From Streptomyces sp. NBC_00091 (lineage in GTDB: Bacteria > Actinomycetota > Actinomycetes > Streptomycetales > Streptomycetaceae), in assembly GCF_026343185.1 (NCBI RefSeq), contig NZ_JAPEMA010000002.1, forward strand, positions 1 through 64,000: DNA of 64,000 nucleotides, read 5' to 3'. The notes beneath the pieces are model-generated. The model made no database searches. It saw only the letters and a program-made list of their open reading frames with translations, and was not told where the DNA came from. Below, in pieces: positions 1 through 11,019 of the stretch. The translations under genes and the position numbers were made by a program. How positions within the stretch are numbered: position 1 is the stretch's first letter; every line of letters starts with the position of its first letter.

Positions 1-145
1 CGGGACCGACTTGGCCGCGGTCACCGCCGACCAGGTCCGCGAGGTCGTCGAACGCCTTGTCGCGGCCGGTCAGTGGCGGCGGGGTGATCCCGAGGTCCTC
101 ATCGTTCTCGACGCCGGCTACAACGCACCCCGCATCGCCCACCTC
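1..145 (+). pseudogene. 3' scrap of a DDE transposase
   Basis: The plus strand encodes a short transposase stretch with the pattern 'AVTADQVREVVERL...GDPEVLIVLDAGYNAPRIAHL', which matches the central DDE region of a common Streptomyces transposase family; the Asp of 'VLDAGY' would be a catalytic residue. Homology stops near base 145, where the reading frame runs into the antisense end of the neighbouring membrane protein gene. The left part lies outside the window. It is a remnant marking an old insertion or deletion junction. Confidence 0.6.
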
Positions 146-777
146 CCCCTTGTGGTGACGATCGCGATCACTACGAGAAGGAGGGCGGCCGCCGCGGCCA
201 CGAGGCGGGTGACGGTCCAGACCGGGCCCACCACCGCCCCGTCCGACCCACCGGCCTCGTAGGTCAGCCGCATGGAGGTCTCCGCGATGACCACGGCCGG
301 GATCAGCAGCCGGAAGGGCAGCCGCAGAAGTGGCCGACGGGGACCGGAGTCGGAGCGGGAGAGGTGTCCGGCGAGTCCGCAGAGCGGCCCCAGTACCGTG
401 GCGAAGAGACACCACACCACGATCATGGACAGGAACTCGTTCCATCCGAAGAACTCGGCCTTGTTCGCCGGGTCGTTGAAGTCCGGCACCCTGAAGTCGC
501 CTTGGATCGCCTTCGTCACGTAGTAGGCGAGGACAGCGACCAGCTGGGCACCCCAAGCCGTGAGGGCGGCTCCCCACTTGGACCGAGCCGCCCGTCCAGC
601 GCCGAAGGCGATCAGCGCGTACATCCACCCCGAGACAAAAGTGATGCTCGCCGCATGGGTCAAAGGGTTGTCCATTGACTCCAGGAGCGGTCCGGCGATT
701 CCGACGGCCAACCCGGCCGAAGAGGAAAGCGTGACAGCCAAGGGCGAAAATCGCACGTACGAAACCTCGATATACAT
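118..777 (-). CDS. Multi-pass membrane protein, DUF6518-like
   Basis: A 219-residue protein with about five hydrophobic segments (near residues 10-30, 42-60, 70-90, 115-140 and 190-210) and no obvious catalytic motif. The extreme C-terminus overlaps the transposase scrap, so the last ten or so residues may not be original. It lies 130 bp downstream of, and on the same strand as, a lactococcin-972-like precursor. Lactococcin-972 loci usually include membrane proteins for export or immunity, so a role in producer protection is possible, but this protein is not clearly the usual bacteriocin-associated membrane protein. Confidence 0.6.
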   Translation of the reverse strand: MYIEVSYVRFSPLAVTLSSSAGLAVGIAGPLLESMDNPLTHAASITFVSGWMYALIAFGAGRAARSKWGAALTAWGAQLVAVLAYYVTKAIQGDFRVPDFNDPANKAEFFGWNEFLSMIVVWCLFATVLGPLCGLAGHLSRSDSGPRRPLLRLPFRLLIPAVVIAETSMRLTYEAGGSDGAVVGPVWTVTRLVAAAAALLLVVIAIVTTRGRWAMRGAL

Positions 778-909
778 CGAAAGGGGATTCGGAATCTACC
801 TTACCGGCCTTTCCCTGCCTACCGGGAAGACGACGGAGGCACCGAAGGCCTGACCACTCGCGGCATCGCCACGACCGGCCAGGCTTTCGGTCAGCAAAGG
901 GCGGGTGAT

Positions 910-1350
910 TTAGTAGACACCCCAGTAGGTGCTGCACTTGTAGGCCCAGCCAGTCGTACGGGAAGCTTTGGCCCAGACGTCAGCCGCCTGAATGTCCTTG
1001 TCCGTCAGATCCCCGATGGCGACGCTGGCGGAGTGCTTCTTGTCGGGGTAGATGTAGTTCGAGTAGCACTGCTTGTAGCCACCGTCAGCCCTCGTACCGT
1101 GATGCCAAGTACCCCCGCCGACACTCTCCTTGGTGAGCGCGCCGGAGCCCTCCACGAAGGTTGCCACACCCCACTCGACGGGCTTTTCGCCGTTCGGACC
1201 TATGAGCTCGACCGGCGGGATGTCGCCCTTGGCCGCACTGAAACTCTGCACCTGCGGTGCGGCCGAGACGGCCGGCCCGGAGGCGACCACCGCCCCAGCA
1301 GCAACCAGTACCGAGACCACGCCGAGAGTCAAATTCCCAGGCTTCTTCAT
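910..1350 (-). CDS. Lactococcin 972 family bacteriocin precursor
   Basis: The 146-residue product starts 'MKKPGN' and has a Sec-type signal peptide (hydrophobic run at residues 8-25, then 'AVSAAP'). The mature part carries the lactococcin-972 pattern: 'GGGTWHHG', a Cys in 'YKQCYSNYIYP', 'KKHSASV' and a C-terminal Trp/Cys-rich end 'GWAYKCSTYWGVY'. The family is secreted; the founding member blocks septum formation by binding lipid II. An upstream in-frame extension exists to 1563 but lacks signal-peptide features, and the ATG at 1350 fits the signal peptide. No ABC exporter is visible, perhaps lost at the window edge. Confidence 0.8.
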   Translation of the reverse strand: MKKPGNLTLGVVSVLVAAGAVVASGPAVSAAPQVQSFSAAKGDIPPVELIGPNGEKPVEWGVATFVEGSGALTKESVGGGTWHHGTRADGGYKQCYSNYIYPDKKHSASVAIGDLTDKDIQAADVWAKASRTTGWAYKCSTYWGVY

Positions 1351-1682
1351 CAGGTTTCCCAGTATTTCCTGTTCAGAATACTCAACCGCAGGCTCGCGAC
1401 TGACAGCGGGAGGGGGTGAGTCAATTGATCGAGCGTGGCTGACATTTCCGACCGAAGCCACGCCGCGGATTCGATGATTTCCCTCTCGCAACTCCGGATC
1501 GCCTTTTCGCGACCTTGCAGGGAAGACTACCGAGACGAAGATCCACTTTGGTCGAGTTCCCATTCACCTACGATGCGTCGAGCGGCCGTCCGGGGCCCGC
1601 GCCCGCAACCGGGTCCCCTGGAGGAAGCATCCATCGGCCACGGCCGGGACGCCGACGGAAGCTCTGGGAGCGCGCTCTCGCG

Positions 1683-2056
1683 TCAGCGCAACCAGCGTGT
1701 GCGCCAGGCCACTTCACCGCTGTCGTCCGTGGAAACGTGATCCCGCTCGACCCCGAGCTTCTCGAGGACGCGGAGCGACGGTGCGTTCCACGCACCGACG
1801 GTCGCCCAGAGCCGGTTCCGCCCGGTCGCGGCAGCGGCATCGAGCACCGCGCCGGCCGCCTCGGTGGCGTAGTCATGCCCGTGCGCGCGCTGGAACAGCT
1901 CGAACGCGATTTCCGGCTCCTCCAGGGTGGAGCGGCCGGTGATCAGCCCGCAGTAGCCGATGAAGTCGCCCTCGTCGCGGCGCTGAATGGGCAACAGGGC
2001 GATGCCCGTCGCCTCGGTCGCGGTGAGCAGCTCCGCGATGGACGATCCAGGTCAAG
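1683..2056 (-). pseudogene. N-truncated GNAT acetyltransferase
   Basis: The frame encodes the C-terminal two thirds of a RimJ/RimL-type GNAT acetyltransferase: 'GDFIGYCGLITGRS', 'EIAFELFQRAHGHDYATEAAGAVLDAA' (acetyl-CoA loop region) and 'NAPSLRVLEKLGV'. There is no N-terminal domain; upstream the frame hits a stop at about 2056 without a plausible start. The break lies just in front of the recombinase operon, so insertion of that element or a later deletion probably removed the 5' end. Confidence 0.65.
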
Positions 2057-2213
2057 GGCGCAGCGGGACCGTACGGCCCACCGCGCGCAGCCGACCGTGC
2101 CCGTCACGGCGGCCCAGGACGAGGAACTGCGGGCGGGTAAGAGTGCCGGTGATCGCGCCGATGATGGCTTCCCTGATGATCTGGTGTGTTCAAGCGCATC
2201 AGGAGGGGTCTAG
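2057..2213. other. Left flank of recombinase element 1
   Basis: This interval separates the truncated acetyltransferase from the first recombinase gene. It holds a strong ribosome binding site, AGGAGGGG at 2201-2208, five bases before the TTG start at 2214. It should contain the promoter and possibly the left end of the mobile element, but I could not pick out a terminal repeat matching the right side. Confidence 0.35.
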
Positions 2214-3743
2214 TTGAGCGAGTGGCACGTGGAGTGGGTGCCGGATCCAGGCCGGTGGGGAACGCTGCCAGCGGAGGGTGTTCTTGGGGTGCAGGACCTG
2301 CCAGAGGCGGTGGCCCGCATCGGTCTGAGGCCGGGCGATCCGGTGTACTTACGGCCGGACGGCATGGTGGACCGGGATTTCCTGGATTTCGTACGGTCTG
2401 AGGTCTTTCGGAATCTGGAACGGGAGACGAAGCGGAATTACGGAACGGATTATCGGCCGCTGCTGAATTTCCTGTCCTCGCGTGGGCTGTCGTGGCGTGA
2501 AGCAAGGCGGCAGGATCTGGCGGACTACCGGCACTGGCGGTGTGATGCGCCAGAGAACCCAGGCAGGATCGGTGGTTCGAAGTGGGACCGTGAGGCTGCC
2601 GCGTTCACGAAGTTGTTCAAGTGGGGCAAGGTCTATCCGCTTCCGGTGGATGTCTCCCGGCACGAGGACAGGGCCCCGGACTCGGTGAGCGCGCGGGTGT
2701 CGTGGCTGACGCCGCGGACCTGGGATCTGTGGTTGGACATCGGACTGCGGGGCCATACCCGCGCTGGCGTCGCCGTGCTGGGCTGGGAATCGCGTACGGA
2801 GCTGCGGAACACCAGCTTCGTGCAGATGGTACTGAGTTCTGGGTTGCGTCGGCAGGAGTGCGGCTCGTTGCTGACGCTGGAGCTACCCACGCAGAGTCTT
2901 CGCCGCGGCCGCTACCTGCATGGCCAGCTGGCGGGTGCGTTGACGAGGTCGAAGAACAGCCGGACCTATTACGCGTCGGTGGATTCGGTCGGCCAGGTCG
3001 AGGCTTACGTGGAGTCAGAGCGGGCGTGGGCGATTCAGCGAGCCCAGGAGCGGGGCCTTTATGACCGGCTGCCGGTCGTGCGGCTGATCACCGAGGTGAC
3101 CCGCGGGTTGAGGCCGAAGGTTGAGTGGGTAGACCGGAACGGGGTCGTCGGTGCTCAGGAGTTAAGTCGGCTGGGCTGGCGTGAGCGGCAGTGGCTGTTC
3201 CAGCCGGGCCCGGACGGGCCGGAGCCGGCGTGGCTGTGGCTGACCGAGCAGGGTCTGGCGATGGCCCCGGACCGGTGGAACGGTGTGTTCAGGGCGGCGA
3301 ATCTGCGCTGCGAGCAGGTCCTGCTCACCGAAGAGGACAGGGCGATGCACCGGAGGTTCCGGCTTGCGGAGGTGCGCGGGAAGAGTCCGTACGCGACGCC
3401 GCACTCTGGCCGGCATTCGTTCGCGCTCTACATGTTGATCCTGCTCAACGAGCTGTTCGAGAAGCGTTACGGGCTGACCAAGAAGGATCGGAGGGACTTC
3501 GCCCAGCTCTTCGGTGATCCGTGGTGGCTGGTGAAGACGCTGCTGGGTCACTCGGACGTGGAGACGACCAAGCGGCACTATCTCGCGCCCGTGTCCCACC
3601 TGCAGCTGGAGTCGATCCTCGCTGCCGCGGAGAGCACCGAGGAGGGCCAGGACATCGAGGACGCGGACGGGGTGTTCGCCCGGCTGGCCCGCGAGACGGT
3701 CGGCATCCAGGATATCGACACGATCGTCGAGGTGGTGTGGTGA
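2214..3743 (+). CDS. Tyrosine recombinase 1 of trio element 1
   Basis: A 509-residue phage-integrase-type recombinase. The N-terminal part (about residues 55-150) fits a SAM-like core-binding domain; the catalytic half carries the family residues in order: Arg in 'SSGLRRQECGSL', the HxxR box in 'TPHSGRHSFAL', the 'LLGHSDVETTKRHY' box with the candidate nucleophile Tyr. The TTG start is chosen because AGGAGGGG lies five bases upstream. The stop overlaps the GTG start of the next recombinase by 4 bp (GTGA), indicating translational coupling. It likely acts with the next genes to excise and integrate the element. Confidence 0.85.
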   Translation: MSEWHVEWVPDPGRWGTLPAEGVLGVQDLPEAVARIGLRPGDPVYLRPDGMVDRDFLDFVRSEVFRNLERETKRNYGTDYRPLLNFLSSRGLSWREARRQDLADYRHWRCDAPENPGRIGGSKWDREAAAFTKLFKWGKVYPLPVDVSRHEDRAPDSVSARVSWLTPRTWDLWLDIGLRGHTRAGVAVLGWESRTELRNTSFVQMVLSSGLRRQECGSLLTLELPTQSLRRGRYLHGQLAGALTRSKNSRTYYASVDSVGQVEAYVESERAWAIQRAQERGLYDRLPVVRLITEVTRGLRPKVEWVDRNGVVGAQELSRLGWRERQWLFQPGPDGPEPAWLWLTEQGLAMAPDRWNGVFRAANLRCEQVLLTEEDRAMHRRFRLAEVRGKSPYATPHSGRHSFALYMLILLNELFEKRYGLTKKDRRDFAQLFGDPWWLVKTLLGHSDVETTKRHYLAPVSHLQLESILAAAESTEEGQDIEDADGVFARLARETVGIQDIDTIVEVVW

Positions 3744-5473
3744 GCGGGCGTGGCCGCAAGGCCGTCCCACCGCCGCCCGACCACCACGTCGAGCCGCCGC
3801 TGGGCCCGGATGGGCTCGTGGTGACGGTCACCAACAAGGCCGGGTTCAAGAAGGAGTACGACTTCGCCGGATTTCCTGTGGCCGGGCCGACGCAACGGTC
3901 TCTGGCCGTCGCGTTCGCCAGCCAGTCCAGGAACTGGACAAGCCACCGGTCAGCTCAGACCTATTGGTCGAGTCTGAAGTTGTTCGCGGACTTCCTCTCG
4001 GAGCTGGAGAGCCCGCCCGAGGACGTGGACGGTCTGACCCTGGCCGTGATGCAGAGCTGGCGAGAGGCGAACAGCGGCACCAGCGCCGGCACGAACAAGC
4101 AGTCCATGGTTCGCACGGTGCTGCGACAAGACGTGCGGTTGGCAACCGGGCTCGTGGCAGAGGAGCTGGCCCGTCGGGTCCCGGCCCAGAAGCCGAGCAA
4201 ACAGTCGTTTGAGGATGCCGAGTGGGAGCGGGTAGTGCTGACCGCTCAACGGCAGTTTCGGTCGGCCTGGCTGCGGATCGGCGAGAACACACGCCTGCTG
4301 AACAGCTGGCGGTCCAACGAACTCGCCGCGGGAAGCCGTGGGTGGAAGATCGGGAAGATTCTTGATCACCTCGCCCGCACCGGCGATGTCCCCCGCACTC
4401 TGCACCCCAGTGGAGACCGCGGCGTGAGAAGCGGCCGTCTGCTGGGCGGCAAGGGGGCTGAGCAGACGTGGGGGCGGTTGTTCTTGGCCCGCGGTGAACT
4501 CACCGCGCTGGCCGTGCTGCTGACGGACCGGTTCGGGTGGAACCTGTCGCAGTACGACCGCATGCCAGTGCCGACGATCGCGCCGTCAGTCGGAGAGACC
4601 ACCTCGCTGACCTACCAGGTCCAGGTCGAGAAGCGCAGAGCAGGCAGCGGGCGGTGGTTCTCCACCGAGAACATCACCGATTCAGGAGCCGACTCGCCGG
4701 GGAGGCTGATTACCCAGGCCCTGGAGGCCACCGCTCATGCACGGGCACTGGCCCACCGGCTGAAGCCGGGCGTCGACCTGCTGATGGTTGCTCGCGTCCG
4801 CCGCCCTGAGGACGAGCACACCGACCTGGACCGGCCGGCCGTGCACTGGCCCCTGTCCTTTGGTGTCTCCCTCGGGATGAGCAGGTGGTGGGCCGCAAGC
4901 AGTGGGCTCGGCGGGTCGCCGTTCCAGCGGGCTCGCCGGACGACGGTGACGAACCAGGGACGCCCGCTGCAGCACACACAGGGCACGCACGAGAGTGTCT
5001 ACGTGCTGCCCGACAAAAGGGTTCAGCGCGCTTCGCGCCAGGTGTTCGCCGACGGCGCCCTCGAGGCCCTGAACCAGGCCCGGGCTGTCGTCTTCGGCGG
5101 GACGATGGCGAACGAGCCGAATCCGGAACATCAGCAGACGGCAACGGTGGACTGCGAAGACGAGGAAGCCAGCCCCTGGCCGGCTGGCGAGGGCGGCTGC
5201 GGGGCGGATTTCCTGCTCTGTCTGGCCTGCGCCAACGCATACGTCCATCCCGGCCACCATCCCCGGCTCGCCCACCTGCACCAGCAGATCACGAGTCTGC
5301 GGTCCGTCTTGGAGGAGGACGTGTTCCGTGAACGGTGGAGGGTTCATCTGACGCGGCTGGAAGACCTGCGAAAGAGGGTCGGTCCGGTCGCCTGGAAGAC
5401 GTCCTTGGCCCGTGTCAGCGAGGCCGACCGCACTGTTGTCCGGCTTCTGCTGAAGGAAGGCCTCGGCCCATGA
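3740..5473 (+). CDS. Tyrosine recombinase 2 of trio element 1 (divergent)
   Basis: A 577-residue protein starting at a GTG inside the previous stop. An N-terminal core-binding-like region ('SHRSAQTYWSSLKLFADFL') is followed by a divergent catalytic half; the segment 'FQRARRTTVTNQGRPLQHT...THESVYVL' places Arg, His and Tyr in the order expected for the recombinase active site, though the canonical first Arg box is hard to see. A Cys/His-rich patch near residues 475-500 ('GGCGADFLLCLACANAYVHPGHH') resembles a small zinc-binding module also seen in the equivalent gene of the second element. It overlaps both neighbours by 4 bp, so the whole operon is coupled. Confidence 0.7.
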   Translation: MSGRGRKAVPPPPDHHVEPPLGPDGLVVTVTNKAGFKKEYDFAGFPVAGPTQRSLAVAFASQSRNWTSHRSAQTYWSSLKLFADFLSELESPPEDVDGLTLAVMQSWREANSGTSAGTNKQSMVRTVLRQDVRLATGLVAEELARRVPAQKPSKQSFEDAEWERVVLTAQRQFRSAWLRIGENTRLLNSWRSNELAAGSRGWKIGKILDHLARTGDVPRTLHPSGDRGVRSGRLLGGKGAEQTWGRLFLARGELTALAVLLTDRFGWNLSQYDRMPVPTIAPSVGETTSLTYQVQVEKRRAGSGRWFSTENITDSGADSPGRLITQALEATAHARALAHRLKPGVDLLMVARVRRPEDEHTDLDRPAVHWPLSFGVSLGMSRWWAASSGLGGSPFQRARRTTVTNQGRPLQHTQGTHESVYVLPDKRVQRASRQVFADGALEALNQARAVVFGGTMANEPNPEHQQTATVDCEDEEASPWPAGEGGCGADFLLCLACANAYVHPGHHPRLAHLHQQITSLRSVLEEDVFRERWRVHLTRLEDLRKRVGPVAWKTSLARVSEADRTVVRLLLKEGLGP

Positions 5474-6497
5474 CCAGCCCTGCTGCCCAGTACGACCCGT
5501 ACGTTCTGCCCCTTCCCACCCCGCAGACCCCGGTAGTGCTGCCCCAGTGGATCAGCGCCGGTAATACCCACTCCAACTCCCGCTACTGCGATGCCGTCTG
5601 GCCTCTGGCACCACTGATCGACAACCCCAGCACCTACCTCGTCAAGATCCACTGGAGGCAATGTCCGGCTCTCCTGCTCGGCGAGATGAAACTCATCACC
5701 TGGACGATGATCAACGGCAGACTCCGGCCCACCCACCTCAAGGCCCGAGGGGCCGGAGCCAGGGCCCGAACATCCGCGCATGACCTTCGGGACACCCACG
5801 GCGAGTGGATACGGCTGGCCCGCTGGCTGCACGAACGCCGCATCACCCGCCTGGTCGACTGCACCGACCATGTGTGGCGGACCTACATAGTCGAACGCTG
5901 CAGCGACGTCTCCCGCGGTCATGCGGAGAAGATCTGCTCCATGTTGACCGATTTGTGGGCGTTCGATCAGCTCAGCGCCGAACCCGTCGGTGCCACCCGG
6001 CCTCCGTGGGACAGCGAGGGAGTCGACGACTTCCTTCCCCCGGCCGGCGGCTCGGACCGCGGCGAGAACAGCACCGAGCCGCTGGACCCGCAGGTTCTCG
6101 GCCCTCTGCTGGTCTGGGCGATCCGTTTCGTCGACATCTTCGCCGACGACATCCTGGCTGCCTGGTCCGAACGATGCCAGCTGTTCGCCGTAGCCGCAGT
6201 CAACCAGGCGTCCGCCGAGAGCCACGCTGCCCTCGAAGAGTTCCTGCTGCCCCGCGTTGGTTCGGGCGCCCCGCTGCCCTCCATCCACTTCAAAGGCCGG
6301 AGTGCACTGGCCCGCACCTACATAGCCGCTCTCACGGGCGCGAGCACCATCCAGGTCAACCGGTTTGCCACGAAGCACCAGCTCCACGCCCTGGTCCCCG
6401 AGCGTCCGGGCGCGTGTCCCTTGAACGTGCCTATCCTCGGCCAGATCGACGGGAAGCCCTGGCGCGATCACATCGACGTCGAAGAGTCCGCCGAGTG

Positions 6498-6498
<1 letters not shown>
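5470..6498 (+). pseudogene. Tyrosine recombinase 3 of trio element 1, N-terminal part
   Basis: This 342-residue frame holds the N-terminal and core-binding regions of the third recombinase ('HDLRDTHGEWIRLARWLHERRITRLVDC', then a helical linker) and stops immediately before the catalytic domain, which continues in another frame. The break lies between 'KPWRDHIDVEESAE' and 'MRHLGTAAVILCLYLTGMRPQEV'. From my knowledge of Streptomyces relatives these segments are continuous in one protein, so a 1-2 base frameshift near 6490 is the simplest reading. The junction also forms a 4-bp ATGA overlap, so a functional split protein cannot be excluded. Start ATG overlaps the previous stop by 4 bp. Confidence 0.65.
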
Positions 6499-8017
<1,519 letters not shown>

Positions 8018-8129
8018 CATCTGCACCCATTCGGGGCCGCGCCCGGTCGACGGAGCACCGGGGCGACCCCGTCGACGCGAGCGTCATCCGCGCTGTCGTG
8101 GGCGCTGCTTCTCGCCCAGCGACTTGTCG
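8018..8129. repeat. Right flank of element 1 with short dyad
   Basis: This short interval follows the last gene of element 1. It holds an inverted repeat with 8-bp arms, GTCGACGG and CCGTCGAC, at about 8047-8077. It could be a terminator or part of the element's right end; no copy was found on the left side. Confidence 0.3.
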
Positions 8130-8912
8130 TCAAAACGGCAGAACAAGGTCGTGCTCACTGATTGTCCTGGTCACGGTCGGCTCGGCGTCAGGCCAGGCAC
8201 CGGGAATCGCTTCGATCGCGCGTTGAAGATCACCTTCCGTCTGACCTGTTACAACCAACTCCGTCCCCTCGGAGCCGGGCTCCAGACGCAGCAGCAGGCC
8301 AGCGGCAGAAAACCACCGGACTCCCGGTCCCATCGGCTCAAACCACGCCGGATAGGGCGGCAACGGGACACGCGCGAACTCCGTTTCTAGACAGGCAACT
8401 ACCTCAGGGGTCGCCTGGCATGCGCGCCCTTGTCGCCACCTGCCAACGACAGCCTCGCTCAGCACGGTTTCGACACAAGCCAGCGACAAGCGATCGAGAA
8501 AACGACGCCGTCCGGAGTTCGGCAGGCGATCGGAAAACAGAGCGACCGGTGGGTCCTCCCGATGCAGGTCGGTCAGAGACACACCCCAACCGGCGCAGCC
8601 TTGATTCTCACTGCGGAAGACCAGAAGTTCGCCGGAAGGGTCGAACAGCAGCTCCTCCGGCTCCAGCAGCGGGTCCTGCTGCGCAACCAGATCTCGCCGT
8701 CGACCGAACAGCGTGTACGCCTCCCGGAGAGCAACAGGAAGGTGAACGCCGAGGCGGTCCTCAGCTCTCTGTACTTGATCCAGCGTGAACCCATCAGCCG
8801 GTGACAACGGAGTGAACCAGGAGGCGGCAAAAGCGCTGACAAATGCCCACGCATCCGCCCGTTCCCTGCACCCACCCGCCAGGAACTCAGCTACGTCGAA
8901 CGTGTCAGACAT
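8130..8912 (-). CDS. SMI1/KNR4 (SUKH) family protein
   Basis: A 260-residue protein with the SUKH start pattern 'DGFTLDQVQRAEDRLGVHLPVALREAYTLFGRR' at residues 38-70 and the typical later stretch 'ELLVFRSENQGCAGWGVSL'. SUKH proteins often serve as immunity proteins for polymorphic toxins; no toxin gene is adjacent here, so it may be an orphan or have another role. The start at 8912 is chosen because the domain begins shortly after it. The first bases overlap the non-native tail of the truncated ligase frame. Confidence 0.75.
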   Translation of the reverse strand: MSDTFDVAEFLAGGCRERADAWAFVSAFAASWFTPLSPADGFTLDQVQRAEDRLGVHLPVALREAYTLFGRRRDLVAQQDPLLEPEELLFDPSGELLVFRSENQGCAGWGVSLTDLHREDPPVALFSDRLPNSGRRRFLDRLSLACVETVLSEAVVGRWRQGRACQATPEVVACLETEFARVPLPPYPAWFEPMGPGVRWFSAAGLLLRLEPGSEGTELVVTGQTEGDLQRAIEAIPGAWPDAEPTVTRTISEHDLVLPF

Positions 8913-9047
8913 GCCACTGACCCTATGCGGTTGCCAGCCTTCCGCCGATCGACATTGCGACACGACGGAGTGCCCATCACAGCGGACTGAAACGGAAGCC
9001 TGAGCAGTGGCCGCGGGACTGAACAGAAGAACTTGACAGGGAAGACC

Positions 9048-9691
9048 GCCTCGGTGGTGTCGCGGCGTCTGATCTTGTACCAAGCTCTCGATCCGGGGAG
9101 GTAGCGCTGGTTCATTCCCTTCACCAGGATCCCCTCCACTCCGGAGACGTCGGTCCACGTCTCCAGCCACTCCCTCGCCTTGGCGAGGTCGGTGGTCATC
9201 GGGCACAGCGTCCACGGCGCGCTCAGCTGGTGGGTGTCGAAGAGATCCTCGAGGATGCGCCGGCGCTCACGGTAGGGCCGGGTGAGGAGTTCGGTGCCGT
9301 CCTGCTGGAGGACGTCGAAGGCGATGAAGAAGGCCGGGGTCTTCGCGGCCAGTGCGGCGGCGGTGCGCCCGCGGGCGGCGGCCCGGCGCTGGAGCGCTTC
9401 GAAGGACAGGCGTCCGGCTGCGGTGTCCCAGACGACGAGTTCGCCGTCGAGGACGAGGCCGTCGGGCAGCTGCTCGGCGGCGGCGACCAGGTCGGGGAAG
9501 CGGTCCTGGACCAGGGAGCCGCGCCGGGTCTGGAGCAGCACCCGGCCGCCGGGGCCAGCGGGGGTGAAGAGGATGGTGCGGTGGCCGTCGAACTTCTGCT
9601 CCAGGGCCAGGCCGCCCGCCAGGACACCAGGTCCGGGGACGGACTCGCCGGCCTGGGCGAGCATCGGCTCGAAGGGAGGGGTCAGGACCAC
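9048..9691 (-). pseudogene. ATP-dependent DNA ligase, copy A, C-truncated
   Basis: GTG at 9691 begins 'VVLTPPFEPMLAQAGESV'. The adenylation domain is well preserved: catalytic Lys motif 'EQKFDGHR', 'LVLDGELVVWD', 'FIAFDVLQQDG', 'GVEGILVKGMN', and motif V near 'WYKIRRRDTTEA'. After this the sequence no longer resembles a ligase and runs 50 unrelated codons to a stop at 8891, overlapping the SUKH gene start. The OB-fold domain needed for nick sealing is missing, so the product is unlikely to ligate. It is one of three such broken ligases in the window. Confidence 0.8.
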
Positions 9692-9995
9692 TCGGGGTTG
9701 GCCTCCTTCACCGCCACTCCGGGCCTGGCCCCCAGCGTCACCGGCCGGGCGCGGTCCAGCGCGCAGGATACGGCCAGAAGGCCCCGCGACGTCAGGCTCC
9801 GGGGTGGGCAGGCTTCTTCTGTGACTCCGGGAGCCGGGCGCGGCACTCCTGGCAGAGGGGGTTCCCGCCGACTCCATATCGACAACATGTTCGGTCTGTT
9901 GACTGCACCAAGTTAGAGATGCAGTGGTGTTCAGGCTCGTGGATGCTGAGGATCTGGGGCAGCTGCGCCTGACCGTCGACCGCCCGCGGGGCACT

Positions 9996-10154
9996 TCACC
10001 CGCCCTGGGGCGCGGCGGTGTCGCGCGCGACGGGGATGTGGATGGGCTCCTGGAGGTAGAGCCCGGAGAACCCGCGCTCGTCGAGCGCGCGGGCGAGGTG
10101 GGTGGGTGGGTAGATGATGCGGTCGCCGATGAAGTTGGTCGTGGCGATCCGCAT
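9996..10154 (-). pseudogene. N-terminal scrap of an LLM-class F420-dependent oxidoreductase
   Basis: A 52-codon frame starts 'MRIATTNFIGD' and continues 'THLARALDERGFSGLYLQEPIHIPVARDT', the first strand and helix of the luciferase-like TIM barrel. Full-length proteins are about 280-300 residues; this one ends at a stop after the equivalent of residue 50. It is a remnant. Confidence 0.7.
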
Positions 10155-10166
10155 GCTGCTGGCACA

Positions 10167-10209
10167 CCGAGGCGTGGGACGGCCGACGTACGGCCGTTCC
10201 ACGCCTCGG
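10167..10209 (-). terminator. Strong hairpin after the DUF11 gene
   Basis: A near-perfect inverted repeat with 19-bp arms (CCGAGGCGTGGGACGGCCG and its complement with one mismatch) and a 5-base loop. It lies 17 bp beyond the stop of the secreted DUF11 gene and ahead of the oxidoreductase scrap, the expected place for a GC-rich terminator; there is no U tract. Confidence 0.6.
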
Positions 10210-10225
10210 GGGACGGCCTGCTCGG

Positions 10226-10882
10226 TCAGGGTGCGTTCAGTCCGAAAGCCTGGCGGCTGGCGTTGCTGGCGCCGGGGCTGTGGATGTTGTTGTTCGTGGT
10301 GATGTTGTTGAACATCGGGATGACGCCGGTGAGGTTGACGGGGAGGATCGACACGGGGCTCCCGTCTCCGTCACCGTCTCCCTCGTCTCCGCCGCAGGTG
10401 CCGCCGGTGATGGTGGTGGGGTCTTCGGCCGTGTCGCCGACGTCCCCGGGGACGAGCGCCACGGCAAAGTTGTCGACGGTGCACGGGGCGTCCTCGGCGA
10501 CGTTGACAGTGAAGGTGAGGGTGTAGCCCTCACCGGGATCCAGCGGCTCGCTCTCGCAGTTGACCCTGTTGTCCCCCTCGAAGGTGCACGAAACGTTTAC
10601 ATCCGAGTCGATTACCGTCCCTGTGACGAATGTGACCCCTCCTGTCTGGATGGTGTCTTGCATGACCGTCCCGCTGGCGGTCGTCTGATCGCCTGGGTTG
10701 GTGACCGTGATCGTGTAGACGCCCTGCCCGCCCCTGGGGAAGCTGCCGGAATGCGTCTTTGTGATGTCGATCAGGGCCCGGGCGGACGCGGGGGTCGCCC
10801 CCAGGGCGAACGGGAGGGCGATGCCCAGTCCCAGGACGGTGGCGAGGGCGGACATCCGCCGCCTCAACGTGTGCGTGACCAT
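10226..10882 (-). CDS. Secreted DUF11-domain protein
   Basis: A 218-residue exported protein. Residues 1-32 form a signal peptide ('MVTHTLRRRMSALATVLGLG...ATPASARA'). Residues 33-140 match a DUF11-type Ig-like repeat ('GQGVYTITVTNPGDQTTASGTVMQDT', 'GEGYTLTFTVNVAEDAPCTVDN') with two paired Cys. A short acidic 'GDEGDGDGDGS' linker leads to an Asn-rich tail ('FNNITTNNNIHSPG'). The ATG has a GGAGAG ribosome site seven bases upstream. Such proteins are probably surface-attached or released; the function is unknown. Confidence 0.75.
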   Translation of the reverse strand: MVTHTLRRRMSALATVLGLGIALPFALGATPASARALIDITKTHSGSFPRGGQGVYTITVTNPGDQTTASGTVMQDTIQTGGVTFVTGTVIDSDVNVSCTFEGDNRVNCESEPLDPGEGYTLTFTVNVAEDAPCTVDNFAVALVPGDVGDTAEDPTTITGGTCGGDEGDGDGDGSPVSILPVNLTGVIPMFNNITTNNNIHSPGASNASRQAFGLNAP

Positions 10883-11019
10883 GCTGGTCTCTCCTGTCGT
10901 GTGAAGGTCGCCGTGCAGCGGCCCCGCCCGCGAAGGGAGGGGGGAGCGCAGTTCACACGGGACGCCTGCACGACAGGAACGCATCAGAGGACGGCCTGAT
11001 CACGGGCGCGGTCGCCGGT

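Noticed and set aside
1568..1876. Long open frames on both strands over the GNAT remnant
   Set aside because: They are antisense or out-of-frame shadows with Arg/Pro/Ser-biased composition; only the frame with GNAT motifs is protein-like.
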